NCBI GenBank assembly: GCA_028871345.1
Contig: JAGWNK010000002.1
Location: forward strand, 62,001 to 126,000
DNA from: Alphaproteobacteria bacterium
Lineage (GTDB): Bacteria > Pseudomonadota > Alphaproteobacteria > Micropepsales > Micropepsaceae
Length of the DNA stretch: 64,000 bases
Direction: 5' to 3'
The notes beneath the pieces were generated by a model that did no database searches, had not been told where the DNA came from, and saw only the letters and a program-made list of their open reading frames with translations. Position 1 is the first letter of the stretch; the number at the start of each line of letters is the position of its first letter. The position numbers were made by a program, and so were the translations under genes. This document shows, piece after piece, positions 28,700-40,212 of the stretch.

Positions 28700-29659
28700 A
28701 TGATCGAGATTGATGGACTTACCAGGCATTTTGGTTCCGTCACGGCTGTCGCCGGGCTGAGCCTGAAGGTCGCCCGTGGCGAGGTGCTCGGATTCCTCGG
28801 ACCGAACGGCGCCGGCAAATCCACGACCATGAAGATGATTACCGGCTACCTGGCGCCGAGCGCTGGCCGGATCACCGTCTGCGGGCATGACATCGAGACG
28901 GACACGCTGGCGGCCCAGGCGGCCGTCGGCTACCTGCCGGAAGGCGCCCCCGCTTACGGCGACATGACGGCCAGGCAGTTCCTGGCCTTCATCGCCGAGG
29001 TCCGCGGCTTCAAGAGCGCCGAGGCCAAGACGCGCGTCGCGGCCTCGGTCGAGAAGACCGAACTCGCCCCGGTGCTGGACCAGCCGATCGAGACCCTGTC
29101 GAAGGGGTTCAAGCGGCGCGTGGGTGTCGCCCAGGCCATCCTGCACGACCCGCCGGTCCTCATCATGGACGAGCCGACCGACGGCCTGGATCCCAACCAG
29201 AAGCATTCGGTGCGCTCGCTCATCCGCGCCATGGCGCCGGAGAAGGCAATCATCATCTCGACCCACCTGCTCGAAGAAGTCGACGCCATCTGCACGCGCG
29301 CCGTCATCATCGACCGCGGTACGATCGTCGCCGACGGCACGCCGGGCGAACTCCTGGCGCGTTCGCGCTACCACAACGCCGTGACGCTGACGCTGCCGCC
29401 GGCGCAGGCCGATGCCGCCGTCGCCAAGCTCAAGGCCCTGCCCGCCGTCGCTGGCGTCGAACGATCCGGGCGTAACGGCGTCGCCAGTCTCACCGCCTTT
29501 CCCAAGAGCGGCGCGCTGCTCATCGAAACCGTGAGCGCGCTGGCGCTGCGCGAGAGCTGGGCGGTCCAGGAAATGTACGCCGAGCCGGGACGGCTCGACG
29601 AAGTCTTCCGCGCCATCACCACGAGCGATGCGGCCAGAGCGAAGGCGGCACGGACATGA
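28700..29659 (+). CDS. ABC transporter ATP-binding protein (GldA-like)
   Basis: First gene of a four-gene operon. The 319-residue ATPase has Walker A GPNGAGKST (about residue 36), the LSKGFKRRVG signature (a degenerate LSGGQ with K for G), Walker B PVLIMDEPTDGLDP and the IISTHLLEEVDAI switch. After residue 215 there is an extra C-terminal domain, as in GldA/CcmA-type ATPases. The protein resembles those that pair with a single permease and auxiliary substrate-binding-like proteins. The start at 28700 is the first ATG before the conserved MIEIDGLTRHFGSVTAVAGL opening. The gene overlaps the next by 4 bases. Confidence 0.9.
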   Translation: MIEIDGLTRHFGSVTAVAGLSLKVARGEVLGFLGPNGAGKSTTMKMITGYLAPSAGRITVCGHDIETDTLAAQAAVGYLPEGAPAYGDMTARQFLAFIAEVRGFKSAEAKTRVAASVEKTELAPVLDQPIETLSKGFKRRVGVAQAILHDPPVLIMDEPTDGLDPNQKHSVRSLIRAMAPEKAIIISTHLLEEVDAICTRAVIIDRGTIVADGTPGELLARSRYHNAVTLTLPPAQADAAVAKLKALPAVAGVERSGRNGVASLTAFPKSGALLIETVSALALRESWAVQEMYAEPGRLDEVFRAITTSDAARAKAART

Positions 29660-30390
29660 AATACATCTGGCCCGTGTTCAAGCGCGAGTTCGCGGCCTAT
29701 TTCGCGACACCGCTGGCCTATGTGTTCATCGTCATCTTCCTGTTCACGATGGGCGCGTTCACCTTCTATGTCGGCCACTTCTACGACAACGGCATCGCCG
29801 ATCTGTCGGTGTTCTTCGCCTATCATCCCTGGCTGTATCTCTTCCTGGTGCCGGCGATCTCGATGCGGCTGTGGGCCGAGGAGCGCCGTTCGGGGACGAT
29901 GGAGCTGATCCTCACCCTGCCCGTGCCGGTATGGGCGACCGTGGTGGGCAAGCATCTGGCGGCCTGGGCCTTCACAGGCATCGCCCTGGCGCTGACCTTC
30001 CCGATCTGGCTGACCGTCGACTATCTCGGCAGCCCCGACAACGGCGTCATCCTGGCGAGCTACATCGGTAGCTTCCTGGTCGCCGGAAGCTACATGGCGA
30101 TCGGGGCGTGCATCTCGGCCACGACCGGCAACCAGGTGATCGCCTTCGTGGTCAGCGTGGTCGTCTGCTTCCTCTTCACCGTGTCGGGGACGCCGCTGGT
30201 GCTCGATTTCTTCCACGCCTGGGCGCCGGTGGCGCTGACCGACGCGATCTCGTCCTTCAGCTTCGTCACCCATTTCACCGCGATCACGGCGGGCGTGCTG
30301 GATCTGCGCGACGTGGTGTTCTTCCTGTCGCTCATGGCGCTGTTCCTGACGGCCAACGTCGTCGTCGTGGACATGAAGAAGAGCGGATGA
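29656..30390 (+). CDS. ABC transporter permease (GldF-like)
   Basis: 244-residue ABC-2 permease with six membrane segments. It begins MKYIWPVFKREFAAYFATPL and has the AYVFIVIFLFTMGAFTFYVG first segment. The EERRSGTMELILTLPVPVWA coupling helix is the hallmark of this permease type. The final segment (FFLSLMALFLTANVVVVDMK) is followed by a short cytosolic tail. It overlaps the ATPase gene by 4 bases (translational coupling) and precedes the GldG-like gene by 4 bases. Cargo unknown. Confidence 0.92.
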   Translation: MKYIWPVFKREFAAYFATPLAYVFIVIFLFTMGAFTFYVGHFYDNGIADLSVFFAYHPWLYLFLVPAISMRLWAEERRSGTMELILTLPVPVWATVVGKHLAAWAFTGIALALTFPIWLTVDYLGSPDNGVILASYIGSFLVAGSYMAIGACISATTGNQVIAFVVSVVVCFLFTVSGTPLVLDFFHAWAPVALTDAISSFSFVTHFTAITAGVLDLRDVVFFLSLMALFLTANVVVVDMKKSG

Positions 30391-30394
30391 GCCG

Positions 30395-32266
30395 ATGAAC
30401 CCGCTGCCGCGCCGCCTCTACGCCCTCGCCGCCATCGTGCTGGCGGCTGTGATCTTCGTGGGGCTCAACATCGCCCTCGATGCCTCGGTGACGACCGCCC
30501 GCCTCGACTTGACCGAGAACGGCCGTTTCACGCTGTCGCCCGGGACGATCCACATCATCCAGAGCCTGAAGGAGCCGGTCACCCTCAAGTTCTACTACTC
30601 TAAGCAGGCGGCGGCGGATTACGCGCAGACCCGCGCTTACGCCAGCCGGGTGCGCGACCTTCTCGGCGAATACGCCGCGCTCAGTCACGGCAAGATCGTC
30701 CTGGAAGAGATCGATCCGCAGCCCTACACGCCCGCCGAGGATCAGGCGACGGCCGACGGCGTCACCGGCGTGCCGACGGATTCCGGCGACACCGTCTATT
30801 TCGGCCTCGTCGGCGCCAACCGCATCGACGGCAAGGAAGCCATCCCTTACTTCTCGCCTGAACGCGAAGGCCTGCTGGAATACGACCTGACGTCGCTCGT
30901 CTACCGCCTGTCGACCGCCAAGAAGCCCAAGATCGCCGTGCTCTCGACGCTGCCGCTCGACACCGGACCGGGCGGCGCCCAGGCAATGATGCAGGGCCGC
31001 TCGCGTCCCTTCGCCATCTATCAGGAGCTGGCGCAGACCTACGACACCCAGATGCTTGATCCCGGTTTCACGAGCATTCCCGAGGGCACGGACGTGCTGA
31101 TGATCGTCCAGCCGGGCAACCTGAACGACGCCCAGAACTACGCCATCGACCAGTTCGTGCTGAAGGGCGGCCATGTGCTGGCCTTCGTCGATCCCATGTC
31201 CGAGCTGGCGCAGTCTATGAGCGGCCAGGATCCCAGCATGAGCCCGCCGGCGTTCTCGTCGCTGCCTCGGCTGTTCCAGGCCTGGGGCATCGGCTTCAAC
31301 GTCGGCAAGGTGATCGGCGATCTCGGGCTCGCCCAGCGCGTGCAGCTTTCGCAGGCGGGCGGGCCGGTCAGCTATCCGATCTGGCTGCGTTTGTCGCGCG
31401 ACCAGTTCAGCGACAACGATCCCATCACGGCGAACCTGCAGATCGTCAACCTTGCCAGCGCCGGCGCGCTGATGAAGCGCAAGGACGCCACCACGCATTT
31501 CGAATCGCTGATGGGCTCGTCGAACCAGGCCGCCCTGCTCGACGTCGAACAGGTGCGCCTCAATCCCAATCCCGAGGACCTGCTGACGGTCATCCAGCCG
31601 ACGGGCCAGCAGTACATCATCGCCGCGCGCATCACCGGCCCGGCCAAGACCGCATTCCCCGACGGCCCGCCGGCGAGCGTCGGCGGCAAGCAGGTCAAGA
31701 GCGCCAAGAACATCGGCGTGGTGGTGATGGCCGACACCGACATCTTCGACGACCGCTTCTGGGTGCGCGTCGAGAACATGTTCGGCAAGCAGGTGGCCGC
31801 GCCCTTCGCCAACAACGACGCCTTCGTGGTCAATGCCGTCGAGAACCTGATGGGTTCGAGCGACCTGATCTCGCTGCGCACGCGCGCCACCAACGACCGC
31901 CCGTTCACCGTGGTGCGCGACCTGCAGGCCAATGCCGAGAAGCAGTTTCAGCAGCAGGAAGACGCGCTGAAGGCGCGCCTGACCGACACGCAGCAGAAGC
32001 TGCGCGACCTGCAGCAGGGCCAGGGCGGCACCGGCGCCACGCTGACGCCCCAGCAGCAGCAGACCATCGAGCGCTTCAAGCACGACCTAACCGAGACCCG
32101 CGCCGAGCTGCGCGATGTGCAGCACAATCTGCGCAAGGACATCGACGCGCTGGGCGCCTTGCTGGCCTTCGTCAACATCGCCCTGGTGCCGCTGCTGGTG
32201 GCGGCGTTCGCCGTCGGGCTCGCCTGGCTGCGCCGCCGCCGGCGCGCCCGCGCCGTGCATTTGTGA
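30395..32266 (+). CDS. GldG-family ABC-associated protein
   Basis: 623 residues. A first membrane helix (residues 8-28) is followed by a large periplasmic part beginning VTTARLDLTENGRFTLSPGT and IHIIQSLKEPVTLKFYYSKQ. This is the ABC-type uncharacterised auxiliary domain. A coiled coil of about 80 residues follows (ANAEKQFQQQEDALKARLTD, TQQKLRDLQQGQ, ERFKHDLTETRAELRDVQHN). The chain ends in a second helix (LLAFVNIALVPLLVAAFAVG) and a basic tail. The order ATPase, permease, GldG-like, DUF4340 is widespread in proteobacteria, and a role in cell-surface export is inferred only by analogy to gliding bacteria. Confidence 0.88.
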   Translation: MNPLPRRLYALAAIVLAAVIFVGLNIALDASVTTARLDLTENGRFTLSPGTIHIIQSLKEPVTLKFYYSKQAAADYAQTRAYASRVRDLLGEYAALSHGKIVLEEIDPQPYTPAEDQATADGVTGVPTDSGDTVYFGLVGANRIDGKEAIPYFSPEREGLLEYDLTSLVYRLSTAKKPKIAVLSTLPLDTGPGGAQAMMQGRSRPFAIYQELAQTYDTQMLDPGFTSIPEGTDVLMIVQPGNLNDAQNYAIDQFVLKGGHVLAFVDPMSELAQSMSGQDPSMSPPAFSSLPRLFQAWGIGFNVGKVIGDLGLAQRVQLSQAGGPVSYPIWLRLSRDQFSDNDPITANLQIVNLASAGALMKRKDATTHFESLMGSSNQAALLDVEQVRLNPNPEDLLTVIQPTGQQYIIAARITGPAKTAFPDGPPASVGGKQVKSAKNIGVVVMADTDIFDDRFWVRVENMFGKQVAAPFANNDAFVVNAVENLMGSSDLISLRTRATNDRPFTVVRDLQANAEKQFQQQEDALKARLTDTQQKLRDLQQGQGGTGATLTPQQQQTIERFKHDLTETRAELRDVQHNLRKDIDALGALLAFVNIALVPLLVAAFAVGLAWLRRRRRARAVHL

Positions 32267-32273
32267 GGACGCC

Positions 32274-33326
32274 ATGACGACCGTCTTCGCCGATCCCCGC
32301 CGCCGCAACCTGGCGATCCTGGCCGCCGCCGCGGTCGTCAGCGTCGTGCTGGCCGTGCTAGCGCTTGATCACCGCGCCGCCGTCGAAGCGCCGAAATATC
32401 CGCCGCACGAGTTTTTCCCGGGGCTGGCGGGCGAGCTCAACCAGGTCAGCCGCATCCACGTCGCGTCCAAGACGGGCGCCTTCGACATCGTCTTCAAGCC
32501 GACGAAGGGCTGGGTGGTGCCGGGGCGCAACAACTATCCCGCCTCTATCGACGAGGTACGCAAGACGCTGGTCGGGATCGCGGCGCTGGAGACCATGGAC
32601 CCCAAGACCGCGCGGCCGGACTGGTACCATTTCGTCGATCTCGACGCGCCGCCCAAGGGCAACGCCGTCATCATCACCCTTGCCAACGACAAAGGCGACG
32701 CCCTTGCCACCCTGATCGCGGGCAAGACCGAGGACATCGGCGACGCGTCCGGCTCCGTCGGACTGTTCGCCCGCAAGCCGGATGACGCGCAGAGCTGGCT
32801 GGTGAGAAGTCCGTTCACGCCGCGCGCCGACCAGACCCATTGGCTCGACAAGGACGTCGTGAACGTCGACCGCTCCCGGATCGAGGAAACCGACGTCACG
32901 CCCTCCTCCGGCCCGGCCTACAGCGTCAGCCGCGCCAAGCCGTCGGATCCCGACTTCATGCTCGACCAGATGCCCAAGGGCCGCGAGCTGGCCTATGCCG
33001 GCTCGCCGGATACCGTGGCCACGGCCATCACCAACTTCACCTTCGACGACATCAAGCCCGCCGACGGCATGGACTTCAGCCACGCCGCCAGGCTGGTCAC
33101 CAAGACCTTCGACGGGCTGGTCGTCACCGCCGAGGTCGTCAAGCAAGGAGCGGATTACTGGTGTCGCCTGGCCGCTAACGCCCAGCCGGGCAAGACGGAT
33201 GCCGCAAAGGAAGCCGAGGCGGTCAACACCCACGCCGACGGCTGGGTCTTCAAGCTCGATCCCTACAAGGGCGCCGCGTTCGATGCGACCCTCGAGAGCC
33301 TTCTGAAGCCGAAGGCGAAGAAGTAA
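32274..33326 (+). CDS. DUF4340 domain protein
   Basis: Fourth gene of the operon, 350 residues. One N-terminal membrane helix (NLAILAAAAVVSVVLAVLAL) anchors a periplasmic body made of repeated beta modules. Recognisable pieces are LNQVSRIHVASKTGAFDIVF, GWVVPGRNNYPASIDEVRKT and GIAALETMDPKTARPDWYHF, which match the DUF4340 pattern. A lysine-rich C-terminus follows. The ATG at 32274 is preceded by GAGGACGCC and comes 8 bases after the GldG-like stop. It probably binds the periplasmic face of the transporter. Function unproven in any organism that I know of. Confidence 0.85.
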   Translation: MTTVFADPRRRNLAILAAAAVVSVVLAVLALDHRAAVEAPKYPPHEFFPGLAGELNQVSRIHVASKTGAFDIVFKPTKGWVVPGRNNYPASIDEVRKTLVGIAALETMDPKTARPDWYHFVDLDAPPKGNAVIITLANDKGDALATLIAGKTEDIGDASGSVGLFARKPDDAQSWLVRSPFTPRADQTHWLDKDVVNVDRSRIEETDVTPSSGPAYSVSRAKPSDPDFMLDQMPKGRELAYAGSPDTVATAITNFTFDDIKPADGMDFSHAARLVTKTFDGLVVTAEVVKQGADYWCRLAANAQPGKTDAAKEAEAVNTHADGWVFKLDPYKGAAFDATLESLLKPKAKK

Positions 33327-33385
33327 TCCCGCCCGCCACAGCCGGCACTGGACATGGCGGCGCTGTGCGGGGACATTCGCTCGCC

Positions 33386-34426
33386 ATGTCGGATGAACCC
33401 TTCCTGCGCAATCTCTGGTATTTCGGCGAGCGGTCGTCCGCTCTGAAGGCGGGACGTTTGCGCCGGGTCATGCTGCTGGGCGAACCGGTGATGCTGGGGC
33501 GCGGCGAGGACGGCGCAGCGTTCGCCTTGCGCGATATCTGCCCGCACCGCGGCGTACCCCTGACGGCCGGCAGGATCGTGGGCGACGGCACCGTGGAGTG
33601 CCCCTACCACGGCTGGCGTTTCCGCACCGACGGCGTGTGCAGCCACATTCCGTCCCTGGTCGGCGGTGAAACCGTGGATCCCGCGAAAATCCGTGTGCGG
33701 AGCTACCCCGTGCGTGAGCAGAACGGCCTCGTCTGGGTCTACATGGCGGCGCCCGGCAAGGAAGCGGCTGCTCCGGCCACCGAGCCGCCGAACGTCGGCG
33801 TCCCCGACGCCAGGCCGCGCTGGATGGAGAGCCAGACGTTTCACTGCGGCATCGACCACGCCGTGATCGGCCTGATGGACCCTGCCCATGCGCCCTATGT
33901 CCACGCCCATTGGTGGTGGCACGTGAAGCCGCGCGAGAAGGCCAAGGCCTATGCCTCCCTGCCCAACGGCTTCGTCATGACCAGGCATGCGCCGACCAAG
34001 CAGGCCTACAAGCTCTTGGGCACGGATGTGTCCACCGAGATCACCTTCGAGCTGCCGTCCACGCGCTTCGAGAACATCGAAGGCACGATCTTGGGAAAGG
34101 CCGCCAAGGTCGTCGGACTGACGGTCTGCACGCCGCGCGACGCCGACACGACCGAGGTGACCCAGTTCTTCTACTGGCCCGCGTGGCTTGGCTTCATCCG
34201 GCCGTTCTTCATGGTGCTGGGTCCGGTCTTCCTCGGCGACGACCGGCGGATCGTGGAGTTGCAGCGCGAGGGGCTGAAGTTCAACCCTTCACTCATGTTG
34301 ATCCAGGACGCCGACCAGCCGGCGATCTGGTACCACCGCCTGAAGAAGGCATGGGCCGAGTCGACAGTCTCCGGCACCGCCTTCGTGAACCCGGTGCAAG
34401 CCCGCACCTTGCGCTGGCGGAGTTAG
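33386..34426 (+). CDS. Rieske [2Fe-2S] aromatic ring-hydroxylating oxygenase, alpha subunit
   Basis: 346 residues. The N-terminal Rieske domain binds the 2Fe-2S cluster through CPHRGVPLTAGR (C-x-H) and CPYHGWRF (C-x2-H). The C-terminal catalytic domain has the mononuclear iron site (D and two His in MDPAHAPYVHAHWWWHVK). Such proteins hydroxylate, demethylate or demethoxylate aromatic or other substrates and need a ferredoxin and reductase. None is adjacent, but a plant-type ferredoxin and FAD reductase pair lies at 57477-59014. The start ATG 33386 (MSDEPFLRNLWYFGER) is favoured over 33365. Substrate unknown. Confidence 0.9.
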   Translation: MSDEPFLRNLWYFGERSSALKAGRLRRVMLLGEPVMLGRGEDGAAFALRDICPHRGVPLTAGRIVGDGTVECPYHGWRFRTDGVCSHIPSLVGGETVDPAKIRVRSYPVREQNGLVWVYMAAPGKEAAAPATEPPNVGVPDARPRWMESQTFHCGIDHAVIGLMDPAHAPYVHAHWWWHVKPREKAKAYASLPNGFVMTRHAPTKQAYKLLGTDVSTEITFELPSTRFENIEGTILGKAAKVVGLTVCTPRDADTTEVTQFFYWPAWLGFIRPFFMVLGPVFLGDDRRIVELQREGLKFNPSLMLIQDADQPAIWYHRLKKAWAESTVSGTAFVNPVQARTLRWRS

Positions 34427-34618
34427 TGCCCGCCCCGGATTCATACACAGCAAAAACACAACAGTTGCCGCCAATTGCGGCCCGTCGCTGCAATTCGGCT
34501 GGAAAAGGCCCGCTAAGGGTTGCCGCAACCCCTGGCTCCGGCTAAACGGTCCCCTTGACCTACAACTCGGCCGGACAGGGCGCGCCCGCGCGCGCCGCTG
34601 CGCGCCCGCGAGACAGCG

Positions 34619-37981
<3,363 letters not shown>

Positions 37982-38268
37982 GCGTGCGCAAGGCGGCCGG
38001 AACCCGCCCGGGCGGCCACGGTCAACCGGCCGGGGCTCGGGGACCAACATTGATCAGCAACCGCGGCCCATGTGCAAAAGCCCGCCAAGGCCTCCCTTGA
38101 AGTCCCGAAAAGCCGGTCTTACAGTTTGTAAGTGTCCGCTTCGAAGTGGGACTGGAAATGTCCTGGCGTGACAATTAGTTAGCAAAGATTCATCTCTGCC
38201 GCATCCGGCCTGGTGGCCTGCACGAAGCGGGAGGGCGGGCCTTTGCCGATAAACGGGATCGTTGACGT

Positions 38269-38742
38269 ATGGAACGCATACCCATGACGGCTTCGGGCTA
38301 TCGGGCCCTGGAGGAAGAGATCAACGTGCTGAAGACGGTCGAAAGGCCGGCCGTCATCAGGCTGATCACCGAAGCGCGCGCGCACGGCGACCTGTCTGAA
38401 AATGCAGAGTACCACGCGGCCAAGGAACGCCAGGCCTTCATCGAAGGACGCGTGATCGCATTGGAAGATCAGCTCGGCCGCGCCGAAGTGATCGACGTGT
38501 CGAAACTGTCGGGAGCGACCGTGAAGTTCGGTGCCACGGTGACGCTGGTCGACGAGGACACGGACGAAGAGCGCAAGTACCAGATCGTCGGCGACCTCGA
38601 AGCAGACGCCAAGCGGGGACGCATTTCCGTCTCGTCGCCTATCGCGCGCGCGATCATCGGCAAGAGCAAGGGCGACGCCGTGGAAGTGGCGGCGCCCGGC
38701 GGCGCCAAGTCCTACGAGATCCTCAAAGTCGAGTGGGTCTGA
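38269..38742 (+). CDS. greA: Transcription elongation factor GreA
   Basis: GreA rescues backtracked RNA polymerase by stimulating transcript cleavage. The 157 residues show the two-part family layout: an N-terminal antiparallel coiled coil with [20 protein letters not shown], whose acidic tip residues D and E are the functional ones, and a C-terminal FKBP-like domain ([20 protein letters not shown] and [20 protein letters not shown]). The [20 protein letters not shown] opening is the usual one. A TTGACGT lies just before the ATG but is too close to be its own -35. It is read alone, between carB and a membrane protein. Confidence 0.97.
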   Translation: MERIPMTASGYRALEEEINVLKTVERPAVIRLITEARAHGDLSENAEYHAAKERQAFIEGRVIALEDQLGRAEVIDVSKLSGATVKFGATVTLVDEDTDEERKYQIVGDLEADAKRGRISVSSPIARAIIGKSKGDAVEVAAPGGAKSYEILKVEWV

Positions 38743-38771
38743 ACCGTTACCCCCTATAGCTGGCGGTCGCG

Positions 38772-38882
38772 GTTCCCGTCGTCCGGGAACGGGTGGCGCG
38801 CGCGTCCGTTTCCCTTACGGAGGCTGAGAGCACGATCGGCTCGATGCCGCATGTGCCCTTGGCCTGATCCGGGAACAAGGAG
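38772..38882 (+). ncRNA. TPP-riboswitch-like leader lacking the pyrophosphate-arm hairpin
   Basis: Upstream of the membrane protein gene at 38890 lie, in order, GGGTGG (38791), a P3-like hairpin TCCGT..ACGGA (38805-38821), GGCTGAGAG (38822-38830), a GCAC..GTGC hairpin, and GCCCTTGGCCTGATCCGG (38855-38872). These match the conserved TPP aptamer elements CTGAGA and CCCTTxxCCTGATCCGG seen in the intact thiC switch of this window. Then about 14 bases (the ATAATGCCGGCGTA part) are missing and GGGAAC follows at once. GTTCCC at 38772-38777 can pair with GGGAAC at 38785-38790 or with the identical one at 38871-38876, which touches the AAGGAG ribosome site. Confidence 0.5.
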
Positions 38883-38889
38883 CAACGCT

Positions 38890-39546
38890 ATGTCGTATGC
38901 AGCCAGAGCGTCCCTCCCAGCGGAAGCCACCGGCACGATCGCCGAGGCGGCCGGCGGGATCGCCATCATCGTCCTTTCCATCATCGGCCTCGCACGCATC
39001 GATGCCGCCCCATTGAACTCCATCGCCGTGACCGTGCTCGGTGCGGCGCTGCTCACCAACGGCGGCGCCGTCGTCACCGAATACGCACAGTTGACCGGCG
39101 ACTTCGCGCGATCGGGCGCCCCCGCCAACGGGGTGATGTCCGAGGTGGTGGCCGGGGCCGCCATACTCGTGCTCGGCATCCTGTGCCTGCTCGGCGTCTC
39201 GCCGGAAGTACTGGCGCCCATATCGGTGATCGCAGCCGGCGCCATGCTGCTGATTTCCGCCCCCATGACCACCCAGTTCGCCGAAGTGCGCTGGCAGGGA
39301 ACTGAGATGCAGGAATCCACGCGCCTGCTGATGCGATCCGCGGCCACCAGCAGCTGCGGGCTTCAAATGCTGGCGGGACTGGGCGCCGTGGTCCTGGGAA
39401 TTCTGGCGCTCGTCGCCGGCGGGCCCACCGGCACCGGCGGCTACGCCCAACTCACGGCCGTGGCGCTCCTCGTCCTTGGCGCCGCGCTGGTGCTCTCAAC
39501 ATCGATGATGAGCGGCACCATGCTGCGGTTCTTCAGCCGCCGCTGA
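38890..39546 (+). CDS. Hypothetical multi-pass membrane protein
   Basis: 218 residues with six hydrophobic segments in paired blocks (IAEAAGGIAIIVLSIIGLAR, SIAVTVLGAALLTNGGAVVT, VAGAAILVLGILCLLGVSPE, ISVIAAGAMLLISAPMTTQF, AGLGAVVLGILALVAGGPTG, LTAVALLVLGAALVLSTSMM). The blocks repeat a pattern of a small polar residue, then Val/Ile/Leu, with about 70 residues between, so an internal duplication is likely. No family recognised. AAGGAG precedes the ATG at 38890 by seven bases. Its leader resembles a truncated TPP riboswitch. It ends at a strong hairpin and is opposed by the convergent small TonB-like gene. Confidence 0.75.
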   Translation: MSYAARASLPAEATGTIAEAAGGIAIIVLSIIGLARIDAAPLNSIAVTVLGAALLTNGGAVVTEYAQLTGDFARSGAPANGVMSEVVAGAAILVLGILCLLGVSPEVLAPISVIAAGAMLLISAPMTTQFAEVRWQGTEMQESTRLLMRSAATSSCGLQMLAGLGAVVLGILALVAGGPTGTGGYAQLTAVALLVLGAALVLSTSMMSGTMLRFFSRR

Positions 39547-39564
39547 CATGACGTCCTACAACGC

Positions 39565-39594
39565 GAACTCCCTCCGGGATGCCGGAGGGAGTTC
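39565..39594. terminator. Shared hairpin between convergent genes
   Basis: GAACTCCCTCCGG, GATG loop, CCGGAGGGAGTTC is a perfect 13-bp stem located 18 bases after the membrane protein stop. It is followed by TCTTGC, so a weak T-run on the plus strand, and GTTGTA on the other. It likely serves as a bidirectional terminator with the gene at 39633. Confidence 0.8.
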
Positions 39595-39632
39595 TCTTGC
39601 ACGCAGATCGCGTCAGGTGGAGGTTTTCGCGC

Positions 39633-39953
39633 TCAGTGCGACGGCTCGAAGCGGAACGGCACTTTCACGGTTCCCGTCCTCGTGCCGATCGGCAGGTAAT
39701 CGGCGGCGCACAGCGCGGCCTTGTCGTAGCCGTTCGGTGGCGTCGGCGCCTCGAGGACCTTGCAGTCGGACAGCTTCCCGTCGGCGGCGGTGCATTCCAG
39801 CATCACACTGGCGACATCCGTCTGGTGACCGGTGGCATATCGCGACGCGCAGATCGCAAACTGATCCGCCAAATTGCTCGCTCCCGCGGGTGCGGCGACC
39901 GCCAACAGGGCGGCAACCCCGAAGCCAACCGCATTGAATTTCTGCGTACCCAT
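39633..39953 (-). CDS. Secreted TonB-C-terminal-like small protein
   Basis: 106 residues with a signal peptide at 1-25 (GFGVAALLAVAAPAGASNLA part). The mature portion resembles the C-terminal domain of TonB-type energy transducers without the membrane anchor: DVASVMLECTAADGKLSDCK, VLEAPTPPNGYDKAALCA, then ADYLPIGTRTGTVKVPFRFE. Four cysteines sit at sites that could form disulfides in the periplasm. Stand-alone copies of this domain are frequent in Caulobacter-like genomes with no proven task. It is read leftwards, with about 260 bases before the divergent chemoreceptor gene. Confidence 0.65.
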   Translation of the reverse strand: MGTQKFNAVGFGVAALLAVAAPAGASNLADQFAICASRYATGHQTDVASVMLECTAADGKLSDCKVLEAPTPPNGYDKAALCAADYLPIGTRTGTVKVPFRFEPSH

Positions 39954-40212
39954 TTCTCACCCCAATCAAAATTGCTCCGGTCAATGCGCCGGGTCCGCCA
40001 ACTATCGGCGACAACTCCTAAGAATTGGTCTCCGCGCTCCGATTCAAATGTGTGGAAATTCAGAAACCTTAATATGTTCTGAAGGCGGAGAAAGTGCGCC
40101 CTCACCGCCTATTTGACGTGAATCGCGTCGGAGTTAAGCAAATTGTGAATATCTGTCTGTAAAGAAGACATCTCCCCAGAGTTGGGCTGGGGCCATTTGC
40201 ACGGGGAAGATC

